Source: Bacteroidales bacterium (lineage in GTDB: Bacteria; Bacteroidota; Bacteroidia; Bacteroidales; P3). Taken from it: DNA of 44,605 nt. Position 1 is the first letter of the stretch. Every line of letters begins with the position of its first letter. Both the position numbers and the translations under genes were made by a program. Location of the stretch: assembly GCA_017477025.1 (NCBI GenBank), contig JAFUYA010000020.1, positions 1 through 44,605 of the forward strand, in the 5' to 3' direction. Of the stretch, positions 30,792 through 38,956 are shown piece after piece. The notes beneath the pieces were generated by a model that searched no databases, was not told the origin of the DNA, and was given only the letters and a program-made list of their open reading frames with translations.

Positions 30792-33248
30792 CTATAATTT
30801 CATACTGACTCCTGCATACCAAGTCGCACCAAATACGGGTGCATACATAAAAGCAGCGTCATCGGTATGTTTTTCATCTTGAATATAACCAAAGATATTC
30901 CTTCCGCCTGCATAAACAGTGAATTTATCACCCAATTTTTTCGCAATACGACAATTAAATAACATAAACGGATCTGTTTTTTTGATTTTGGAGTTGTTAC
31001 CGTCATCGTCCGAGTTGTAATCTATGTACATACTGCCTTGAAGCGAACTTGTAACGGAGAATGTCCATGTTCCAGGAGTGTAACTGATGGTAAAATCTCC
31101 TGTAAGGGACGGAAAACGTGATATATATTTGCTTTGTTTGGCATAATTCAAACGATTAGGAAACTCCTGCACATTCTCATCGTTAGGATCTGACCATTCT
31201 TTTCTTTCATGTTTGAATTTTCCTTGATTAAACGTCCAATCCATTTCAAAATCTACATTTCTTATAAAGTTCGTTCTGAATCCTATCTCCAAACCCTGCA
31301 CATAAGCATCGTCAATATTCTCCCATTGATATGTATATCCCAAAAGTTTCACGTTATCATCGGCAGGAACGAATTGAATCTTGTCTTTCAAATCCGTTCT
31401 GAACAAATTGATACTCAACTGAAACTTTTTAGCATAATAATCCGCAGAAAGATTGTAACTAATGCTCCTCTCCCCTTTCAAATCAGACGATTTCCACACA
31501 CGAGGAGAACCACTGCAAAGATGCAAATCCTCCGAAAATCCGTAAGGAGCTCTGAATCCCGTTCCGACATTGGCACGAATAATGAATTGTTCGTTTATCT
31601 CATACTTCAATGCAATACGAGGATTAACCGATGTTTCATTAAACTTTGTTTTAGGAAAGGCTCCTTCATAAATAGTTTTATCTGCAGAATATTTTTCATC
31701 GGAAGAATGCAAATCCAAACGAATACCGGGTACGGCTACTAATTTATGAAAGATAGTCCATTCATCTTGAATAAAGAATCCGAATTCTTTTGCATGTTTA
31801 TTACCCGTAGATGTGTAAGCCTGTCCATAATAAGCGTTGGTTTCATCGTCAATACAATATAGTCCTGTTTCATCCAAATGAGTAAAGTAGCCCTGCATTC
31901 CTGCAAGTATGTTATGGCGAGCGAATTTGGAAGAAAAAGTTGCAGACGCCGTAAAAGTGTTTTCCGTTGCAAGATACGGTCGCATCATCTCAACATCAGG
32001 ACTTTCACCTTCAGGATTTTCCGCCGTTTTGTGAGAATCTCTGTAACTATTCAAAAAGGTATCATTGGTTGCGTTGCGTTTGTGATACACGTATGCCGCA
32101 CTGAGAGAGAATTCACTGCGATAAGAAAGTGGCAATGTATAAATCATATCAGAAGATATTCGATTTGTGCGGATGTTTTCAGTACCCGAAGAAAATGGAT
32201 TCAAATACAAATCATCTGTCATAACACCACCGTACCGTACTTCATCTGTTGATTTGACATGAAATATCAATTTATCATCATCAGTAAAAGGATTGAAAAA
32301 ATAAATACTTGCTCCCATATTGGTAACCGTACTATTTACCCTGTCGGATATCCCGTCTTTATGTTTGACTTCGCTTCTTGTCGTTCCGTCTTGAGTTTCG
32401 TCAATGGCAGAAGCTTCATTTCTTTGAGCAAACAGACTCAATCCTACACTTTTGTATCGCATTGACCCGGCAAGATTAAGATTCTTGTAGCCGTAATTAC
32501 CCATTTGTAGATCAGCACTTAAACCAGGCTCAAATGAAGGTTCTTTACTGATAATATTTATCACACCTGCTACAGCACTACTGCCGTACAATGCACTTCC
32601 CGCTCCTTTTACAATCTCTAAACGGTCAATATCCGTTGTCCCCATCTGTTGCAAACCATACACTCCTGCCAATCCCGAATACACAGGCTGACCGTCCAAC
32701 AATATCTGTGTATGTTCGGCTCCAAGTCCCTGCATTCTCACCATTGAGAAATTACACGCTTGACATTGTTGTTCTACTCTGACTCCGGGAACGGCTTCCA
32801 ACGCTTCAAAAACGTTTTGTGCGTTCTTTTGAGTCATGGATTCCGAGGTCAAAACTTCGGTACGGATCGGAACGTCCTTTACAAAATGTTCCGTTCGCGT
32901 ACCCGTAACTACCACTTGATCCAAATTAACGGAATTTTTATCCAAGAAGAACTCCACATGTGTGGAATTGCCTTTTTGAATGGTTATTTCTTTATCTTGC
33001 GGTGTATAATTAACAAGGGAAGCCGTCAAAGTATATTTCCCTTCCTTTAAATCGTGAATCTCAAAATGTCCCGTAGCATCGCAATGTACGTTAATTTGAG
33101 TTCCTTTTACCGTTATTACTGCATCAGGTAAGTGTTTGTCCGTTTGCTTACTTTTAACGCCTCCGAAAACCAGAGTGCCGTTTGTTTGTGCTGTTATATT
33201 AAGAGCCGCAAATACTAAAAGGCTCAATAAAAATATTCTCTTTGTCAT
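30792..33248 (-). CDS. TonB-dependent outer-membrane receptor
   Basis: 818 aa with a signal peptide (to about residue 20, NITA-Q). Residues about 25-105 are a CarboxypepD_reg-like domain (GVKSKQTDKHLPDAVITVKG...GHFEIHDLKEGKYTLTASLVNYTP). The plug follows from about 110 (DQVVVTGTRTEHFVKDVPIRTEVLTSE) with GLGAEHTQILLDGQPVYSG and IVKGAGSALYGSSAVAGVINIIS; the rest is the 22-strand barrel, ending in GVSMKL. It imports a large ligand using TonB energy. The plug holds CQAC (Cys162, Cys165), also seen in some metal or siderophore receptors of this group; the ligand is not known. Single gene with its own promoter. Confidence 0.93.
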   Translation of the reverse strand: MTKRIFLLSLLVFAALNITAQTNGTLVFGGVKSKQTDKHLPDAVITVKGTQINVHCDATGHFEIHDLKEGKYTLTASLVNYTPQDKEITIQKGNSTHVEFFLDKNSVNLDQVVVTGTRTEHFVKDVPIRTEVLTSESMTQKNAQNVFEALEAVPGVRVEQQCQACNFSMVRMQGLGAEHTQILLDGQPVYSGLAGVYGLQQMGTTDIDRLEIVKGAGSALYGSSAVAGVINIISKEPSFEPGLSADLQMGNYGYKNLNLAGSMRYKSVGLSLFAQRNEASAIDETQDGTTRSEVKHKDGISDRVNSTVTNMGASIYFFNPFTDDDKLIFHVKSTDEVRYGGVMTDDLYLNPFSSGTENIRTNRISSDMIYTLPLSYRSEFSLSAAYVYHKRNATNDTFLNSYRDSHKTAENPEGESPDVEMMRPYLATENTFTASATFSSKFARHNILAGMQGYFTHLDETGLYCIDDETNAYYGQAYTSTGNKHAKEFGFFIQDEWTIFHKLVAVPGIRLDLHSSDEKYSADKTIYEGAFPKTKFNETSVNPRIALKYEINEQFIIRANVGTGFRAPYGFSEDLHLCSGSPRVWKSSDLKGERSISYNLSADYYAKKFQLSINLFRTDLKDKIQFVPADDNVKLLGYTYQWENIDDAYVQGLEIGFRTNFIRNVDFEMDWTFNQGKFKHERKEWSDPNDENVQEFPNRLNYAKQSKYISRFPSLTGDFTISYTPGTWTFSVTSSLQGSMYIDYNSDDDGNNSKIKKTDPFMLFNCRIAKKLGDKFTVYAGGRNIFGYIQDEKHTDDAAFMYAPVFGATWYAGVSMKL

Positions 33249-33792
33249 TGTAAATGTTTTATTTATAATTATCGGAGTGCAAAATTATATATTCGAACAA
33301 TACTCCTCAATACCTATAAATAAGTATTTTGTTTCAGCTGACAATCCAAACGAATTGTTTTTACCGGTGCAAATAGATTATCTCTTTACAATGAGATGTA
33401 ATTTCAAAAAAACAGATGAAAAAATTTAATTTATATATCATAGCGTCTTTCCAATGTAAATAAAAAAGAAAAATAGAATTTACATTTCAAAGAAGTTTTT
33501 CCATAAAACTTGAATTTACCTTTAACACAGGTATTTTACCTCATCATCCGACTTATGCAAAAACATTCAGATTTCTCAATCTTTGAAAACAAATTGCCCG
33601 ATATACCTATAATCATATCCTTGAAAATATACATACGTTCTATCTGTAAGGGAAAAACGGCACAAAATTTGTTGAAAATGATTCACAGACAGTAAAGTTA
33701 CATTACGGCAGTACGTAAAAATCTTAACAAGTGCATATTTCTTTACAATATTTGCCAAGAAAATGACGTTATCAGACAAGAAAGAATAGTAA
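33249..33792. other. Intergenic region with TonB-receptor promoter
   Basis: 544 bp between divergent genes. On the minus strand a -7 box TAATTTTG (33287-33280) and TTG (33310-33308) with a 20-nt spacer form a good promoter for the TonB receptor. For the rightward porin gene I see no exact TAnnTTTG. Short open frames here have no coding character. Confidence 0.55.
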
Positions 33793-35271
33793 ATGAAAAA
33801 TAAAATGAAAAAAATTCTAATTTTAGCAATCGGAGCCTTAACATATTTAGGCGTTAATGCACAAAGTGAAACATTTCCTTTGTACTACAGTCAATACGGT
33901 ATGAATGGAACGGCGGCTTACATCGGCAAAGCCGGTGCAATAGGAGCTTTGGGAGGAGATATTATGTCCGCTCATTATAATCCTGCAGGTTTGGGATTGT
34001 ATCGTTCTAATGAGATTACTTTTTCTTTGGGACTGGATGCCGTTTCCTCAAAGACTACATTTGAGGCAATGAAAGCGAAAGATTCACACCCTACATTCAA
34101 TTACGGAAATTTAGGGATGGTATTCGATTTTAACAACGGTGCAAAAAGTTCTTTCAGACATGTTCAACTCGCTTTCGGTATAAACCGCCTTATGAACTTT
34201 AACAATCGTACGCAAATAATCCGTGATAATATGTCCTCTTCTTTTGTTTGGGACAATGTAGAACAACGATTGATTGATTCCTACAGTGATGATGTAAATT
34301 CTTTATTGAAAGATGACTGGTATCAATCAGGTGTTATTGATTATGACACAAATACCAATACGATTTCTTCTTTCTACGATGAAGGAAATTTCCGTCAAAT
34401 ACGCACAGTCAGGGAGAGCGGTTATTTGAATGAGTTTTCAATGTCTTTGAGTACTAATTATGAGAATTGGCTTTATTTAGGTGTTACCATGGGTATTCCG
34501 TTCGGAGATTATACTTGCAAAAACACATTTGCAGAGGAAAGGACGGATGTTACCTCAACGACTAACGGCTATACCTACGCTCAAGAACAAAGATTATCCG
34601 CTTCCGGTATAAACTTGAAGTTCGGTGCTATTGCACGCCCTGTTGAATGGTTGCGTTTGGGTCTGGCTGTTCATACTCCTACTTGGTACAGTGTTGATGA
34701 TGATTATTACCAAAATATTTCTGAAAGATGGTCTTCCGGAGGTTGGTTTAATACTTTCTCTTATAACATGCAAAGTCCTTGGAGATTTATGGGTAGTATC
34801 GCCTTTATTTTAGGAGAATCTACGGATAGAGTACAAGGAACAATCAGTATGGACTATGAATACGCAGATTATAGTGGCATGTCGCTTACTTTGGACGACA
34901 ATCCTTGGATGGAAAATACCCTTAACTCAACTATTGACAATGTTTTCGGTAGTGCCAGCACCATTCGTTTAGGCGGTGAAATCAAAAGCGGAAGACTTCG
35001 CGGTCGTTTGGGATATGCTTACTTCGGCAATCCGTATGACAGTAAAGATATAAACAATGCAGGTTGGAATTATATAACCTGTGGCTTGGGATATAAAGGA
35101 AAAATCTTCAGTTTTGATTTGGGATATGCATACGGTAAATGCTCTGATGCGAAGTATTACTCTTATGACATCTACAATCTAACAGACAATACTTGGTATG
35201 CAGATAACAACCCTGCAAAAATAGATACCAAGAAACATTTGATACAAGCAACTATAGGTGTCAGATTCTAA
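33793..35271 (+). CDS. OMPP1/FadL/TodX-type outer-membrane protein
   Basis: 492 aa with a signal peptide (cut after GVNA-Q). The mature start carries the Bacteroidota FadL-like pattern GTAAYIGKAGAIGALGGDIMSAHYNPAGLGLYRSNEITFSLGL, then alternating amphipathic strands, ending in an aromatic barrel strand (LIQATIGVRF). Such barrels transport hydrophobic molecules; substrate unknown. The ATG at 33793 and a second at 33808 (MKKILILA) are both possible starts. A hairpin terminator follows. Confidence 0.88.
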   Translation: MKNKMKKILILAIGALTYLGVNAQSETFPLYYSQYGMNGTAAYIGKAGAIGALGGDIMSAHYNPAGLGLYRSNEITFSLGLDAVSSKTTFEAMKAKDSHPTFNYGNLGMVFDFNNGAKSSFRHVQLAFGINRLMNFNNRTQIIRDNMSSSFVWDNVEQRLIDSYSDDVNSLLKDDWYQSGVIDYDTNTNTISSFYDEGNFRQIRTVRESGYLNEFSMSLSTNYENWLYLGVTMGIPFGDYTCKNTFAEERTDVTSTTNGYTYAQEQRLSASGINLKFGAIARPVEWLRLGLAVHTPTWYSVDDDYYQNISERWSSGGWFNTFSYNMQSPWRFMGSIAFILGESTDRVQGTISMDYEYADYSGMSLTLDDNPWMENTLNSTIDNVFGSASTIRLGGEIKSGRLRGRLGYAYFGNPYDSKDINNAGWNYITCGLGYKGKIFSFDLGYAYGKCSDAKYYSYDIYNLTDNTWYADNNPAKIDTKKHLIQATIGVRF

Positions 35272-35337
35272 AGTCTGAAAATAAAACGAGTCTGGTAACT
35301 TATTTTACGGATTCAAACCTTGATTTTAGTTAAAACT

Positions 35338-35378
35338 GCGGGACAATCGGATTTAATAGTCTGATGTCTCGCATTTTT
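35338..35378 (+). terminator. Terminator after the FadL-like gene
   Basis: The stem GCGGGACA / TGTCTCGC (one G-T pair) is followed by ATTTTT at 35373-35378. It lies about 70 bp after the stop. Confidence 0.72.
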
Positions 35379-35445
35379 AGTTTAGATTTTTCACACAAAA
35401 TTTCATTATTTTTAAACAATTCCCCTGAAAACACTGATTTTTTTG

Positions 35446-35453
35446 TATCTTTG
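35446..35453 (+). promoter_or_regulatory. -7 box TATCTTTG of the peptidase operon
   Basis: TTTTGTATCTTTGC here is the same string found inside the CRISPR repeat. It places the transcript start near 35460, sixteen bases before the ATG at 35476, ruling out the upstream in-frame ATG at 35443. Confidence 0.6.
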
Positions 35454-35475
35454 CGACTTAAATTGCAATTTTTTT

Positions 35476-36909
35476 ATGAAAAAACTGCTTTTATCGATAA
35501 TTCTTCTGTGTTGTCTTCCGACATTATATGCTCGGAATCATGATTCATATCCGTCATACGAGTCTTATATTCAGTACATGCAGGAAATATCGGAGACTCA
35601 CAAGGACATTTGCAGATTAGATACAATAGGGTTTTCCGTAAATGGCAGATTATTGCTTTGCTTAAAGATTTCATCTTCTCCGAATGGAGAAATCAATAAA
35701 CCTAAGTTTTTTTACTCCGCCGCAATGCACGGAAACGAACTTACGGGAGCAATAATGCTTCTACGGCTGATAGATTCTTTGGTGACAAATCCTGATAATA
35801 CAGTAAATCTTCCTCACTTTCCTGTCGTGTACATTTGTCCCTTCGCCAATCCTGACGGAACTTGGGTCGGAGGAAATAACAAACCGTATGCCGCAGTCAG
35901 ATACAATGCCAACTATGTAGATCTAAATCGTAATTATCCCGATATTCGCAACGGAAGAAATACTGACGGAGAAAACAGGCAGGTTGAGACAGAAGCATTC
36001 ATTGAATATCAGATGAAAGAAAAGTTCAATCTATCCTGTAATTTGCATACAGGCAGTGAAGTATTCAATTACCCGTGGGACAGTTATATTTCAGAACGAA
36101 ATAAACACGCTGATGACGACTGGTTTAAGACTCTCGGCAATGATTTTATTACTGAATTGAACGATGAGAGCGGAAAATATTTTACGGATGTTTCTTCAAA
36201 TGGAATTGTTGAAGGAGGAGATTGGTATGTCATACACGGATCCCGACAGGACTGGAGTACTTATTTCGCTCATTGCAGAGAAGTAACATTAGAAGTCAGT
36301 ATGGATTATATAGTCCCCGAAAATACGCTTGATAATTATTGGCACAAATTGAAGAACTCCTTATTTGTATTTTTTGATTATTGCAATTTGGGATTTAACG
36401 GCATAATTACTGACAGCATTACGTCAAAAACGCTGGCAGATGTGAAAGTTGAGATGGAACAATACGACAAAGATTCTTCTCAAGTTTTCAGTAACGACTA
36501 CGGTTATTATTTCCGTCCTATTCTCGACGGTACTTATTCTGTTACCTTTTCTAAGGACGGTTATTATTCTAAAACATACAATATAAACGTAACAAATTCT
36601 CTTGAAGAACAAAATGTAGAATTGGTGCCGATCAACACATCCGACAATGAAATCAAAAACACAACGAATATATCCTATAAAATTTATCCCACAATTGCAG
36701 AAAATGAGATCACTATTCAGATATTTGGCAATTGTCCGCAACATCTGACCTATACAATCACGGATATGGAAGGTATTGTAAAAATAACAGGAAGAGTAAA
36801 GTCCTGCACGGAAAAGATAAACATAGGACAATTATCCGCAGGTTCCTACATTCTTCGCCTGAATAACAATAATTACCCGTTAAGTATTGAAAAATTCATA
36901 AAGAAATGA
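35476..36909 (+). CDS. Secreted M14 zinc carboxypeptidase with T9SS sorting domain
   Basis: 477 aa with a signal peptide (LLLSIILLCCLPTLYA). Catalytic domain about 25-310: zinc ligands HGNE (His85, Glu88) and His191 in NLHTG, substrate-binding NRNYPD and R/N motifs, catalytic Glu273 in EVTLEVSMD. Next is a CarboxypepD_reg-like beta domain (about 315-390, GIITDSITSKTLADVKVEM...YYFRPILDGTYSVTFSKDGYY). Last is a type A T9SS sorting domain (about 405-477, ISYKIYPTIAENEITIQIF...LSAGSYILRL). It should be exported through the type 9 machine and trim peptides at the cell surface. The next gene overlaps its end by 4 bp. Confidence 0.93.
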   Translation: MKKLLLSIILLCCLPTLYARNHDSYPSYESYIQYMQEISETHKDICRLDTIGFSVNGRLLLCLKISSSPNGEINKPKFFYSAAMHGNELTGAIMLLRLIDSLVTNPDNTVNLPHFPVVYICPFANPDGTWVGGNNKPYAAVRYNANYVDLNRNYPDIRNGRNTDGENRQVETEAFIEYQMKEKFNLSCNLHTGSEVFNYPWDSYISERNKHADDDWFKTLGNDFITELNDESGKYFTDVSSNGIVEGGDWYVIHGSRQDWSTYFAHCREVTLEVSMDYIVPENTLDNYWHKLKNSLFVFFDYCNLGFNGIITDSITSKTLADVKVEMEQYDKDSSQVFSNDYGYYFRPILDGTYSVTFSKDGYYSKTYNINVTNSLEEQNVELVPINTSDNEIKNTTNISYKIYPTIAENEITIQIFGNCPQHLTYTITDMEGIVKITGRVKSCTEKINIGQLSAGSYILRLNNNNYPLSIEKFIKK

Positions 36910-37700
36910 AAAAGGTATTAGTAATTATCGCTGTATTATTACCATTAGCAGTTACAGCACAAAATATAAAATCCGCAGACCGCAATGCCAGCAAAATAAC
37001 AGGACAAGATACCAATATATCAACTCCGTTTTTTTCTGCAAGTGCAGGTTGGACTTTCCCGTTCGGTGAAATGGGTAACAGGTATTCTTCATTCTTCAAC
37101 GTGAATGCCGATTTAGGATGGAAAACCTTGAATAATTGGATTTTCACATTGGATTTCGGTTTTCAGTTCGGATCCAATAATGTTAAGAAAATGAAAGAGT
37201 ATTTAGCAGCTCTATATACTACAGGTGCAAAACCTATAATTGTAGGAACGGACGGAACGGATGCAGGCGTGATTGCTTACAATAGAAACTTGTCTTTGAG
37301 TGTCAGTGCCGGAAAAATATTCCCTGTTTCTCAGGCAAATCCAAATAGTGGTATAGAAACAAGTGTATCTTTGGGCTTTCTGCAACACCAGATTATCTAT
37401 GAAGCTACACAGAGTAAGGTTCTGCAATTGGAAGGGGATTATAAATATCTGTATGATCGTCAAATGAGAGGTCCGATGATAGGATTGTTTGTCGGCTACC
37501 GACATATCAGTAAAAAATCTTATGCTAACTGGTTTGCAGGTCTTGATTGGAAAACTGCTTTCACAAAAATGACAAGATCTTACCAAGCAGACTTACAGAG
37601 TGGTGATGATAAAAGGTATCAGGACCACATGCTTACACTAAAAGTCGGTTGGATGTTTCCTTTCTTCGGCCGTTCTTCCGATAAAATATATTATTATTAA
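36906..37700 (+). CDS. Predicted outer-membrane beta-barrel protein
   Basis: 264 aa. A signal peptide (LPLAVTA-Q) is followed by alternating strands with aromatic girdles (FSASAGWTFPFGEMGNRYSSFFNVNADLGWKTL, GPMIGLFVGYRHIS, HMLTLKVGWMFPFF). This looks like a small eight- to ten-strand barrel. Its ATG overlaps the peptidase stop (ATGA), so the two are translated together, but no functional link is evident from sequence. Confidence 0.75.
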   Translation: MKKVLVIIAVLLPLAVTAQNIKSADRNASKITGQDTNISTPFFSASAGWTFPFGEMGNRYSSFFNVNADLGWKTLNNWIFTLDFGFQFGSNNVKKMKEYLAALYTTGAKPIIVGTDGTDAGVIAYNRNLSLSVSAGKIFPVSQANPNSGIETSVSLGFLQHQIIYEATQSKVLQLEGDYKYLYDRQMRGPMIGLFVGYRHISKKSYANWFAGLDWKTAFTKMTRSYQADLQSGDDKRYQDHMLTLKVGWMFPFFGRSSDKIYYY

Positions 37701-37737
37701 CACCTTACTTATAAGACGGAAAATTCTGATATTTGCT

Positions 37738-38955
37738 ATGAAGTATTTGTATCAACTGTTTATTCACCTATTTATTTTGAGTTGCAAGATTGCTTCTTTG
37801 TTCAGTTCCAAAGTCAGAACTATGTGCAAAGGACAGAAACAAACTTGGCAAAAACTTTCCTTACTTGATAAAAACAAAAAAACAATTTGGTTTCATTGTG
37901 CATCATTAGGAGAGTTTGAACAAGCACGTAATCTGATTGAATATGTTAAGAACAATAAGAAAGAATATCAAATTCTGCTTACATTTTTTTCTCCGTCAGG
38001 TTATGAGGTGAGAAAGGACTACAAATATGCAGATTGTATATGCTATTTGCCGTTTGACTCCCTTAACAACGCAAAAAGATTTGTCAAAACGGCTGATCCT
38101 GAAATAACTTTTTTCATCAAATACGAATTTTGGTGGAACTATATCAACGAATTGAAAGACAGAAAACTTTATTCCGTCAGTCTTATCCTACGCAATTCTC
38201 ATTATTTGTTTGCATCGTATTCTTCATGGTTCAGAAAACAGTTGCAGTCATTTGATTTCTTTTTTGTCCAAGATCAAAACACTGCAAATTTACTTGGTAA
38301 CATCAATTATCCGAACCATATCATCTGCGGGGATACTCGTTTCGACAGGGTTCTCTCCATGTCCGAAGAAAAGAAGTGTTTCCCTGTTATAGAACGGTTT
38401 AAAGACGGAAAGAAACTTTTCCTTGCCGGTAGTTCATGGCCGGAAGACGAGAAAATAATCAGACAGGTTTCTGAAGAAATCCGTGATATTAAAATCATCA
38501 TTGCTCCTCACTTAATTGACAAAGGGCATATTAATTCCCTTTTGAATCAATTTCCTGACAGCATCCCTTTTTCTTCACTCAACGAAGACAACTGCACAAA
38601 ACACGATGTTCTCATTATTGATAACATAGGCATGTTGATGTACTTGTATTCTCTTTGCGATATTGCTTACATCGGAGGCGGTTTCGGTGCAGGTATTCAC
38701 AACATATTGGAGGCTGCCGTTTTTGATAAACCGGTCTGCTTCGGTCCTAATAATAAGAAATTCAAAGAAGCACAAGACCTCATCGAATCAGGTGCTGCCA
38801 AAGAGATACATGACAAAAAAGATCTGCAGATGTGGATCAAAAAACTGCTCGGAGAACAAACCGAATATAAAAGATTAGCTGCCATATCCGGTAATTATGT
38901 CAGAGAAAACACGGGTGCAACGGACAAAATATGCAGTATGGTGTTCAATGTTTAG
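37738..38955 (+). CDS. waaA: 3-deoxy-D-manno-octulosonic acid (Kdo) transferase
   Basis: 405 aa, normal for WaaA/KdtA. An N-terminal membrane anchor (about 5-22) is followed by a GT-B fold: IWFHCASLGEFEQARNLI with the catalytic Glu, ILLTFFSPSGYEVRK, and FFIKYEFWWNYI. C-terminal donor-site motifs are FLAGSSWPEDEKII and YIGGGFGAGIHNILEAAVFDKPVCFGP. It adds Kdo to lipid A precursors at the inner membrane. The BamA-like lipoprotein gene starts immediately afterward, so both probably form an envelope operon. Confidence 0.95.
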   Translation: MKYLYQLFIHLFILSCKIASLFSSKVRTMCKGQKQTWQKLSLLDKNKKTIWFHCASLGEFEQARNLIEYVKNNKKEYQILLTFFSPSGYEVRKDYKYADCICYLPFDSLNNAKRFVKTADPEITFFIKYEFWWNYINELKDRKLYSVSLILRNSHYLFASYSSWFRKQLQSFDFFFVQDQNTANLLGNINYPNHIICGDTRFDRVLSMSEEKKCFPVIERFKDGKKLFLAGSSWPEDEKIIRQVSEEIRDIKIIIAPHLIDKGHINSLLNQFPDSIPFSSLNEDNCTKHDVLIIDNIGMLMYLYSLCDIAYIGGGFGAGIHNILEAAVFDKPVCFGPNNKKFKEAQDLIESGAAKEIHDKKDLQMWIKKLLGEQTEYKRLAAISGNYVRENTGATDKICSMVFNV

Positions 38956-38956
38956 T

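Noticed and set aside
33136-33695. Short plus-strand open frames upstream of the FadL-like gene
   Set aside because: One is antisense to the TonB receptor start and the other lacks coding character or a ribosome site.
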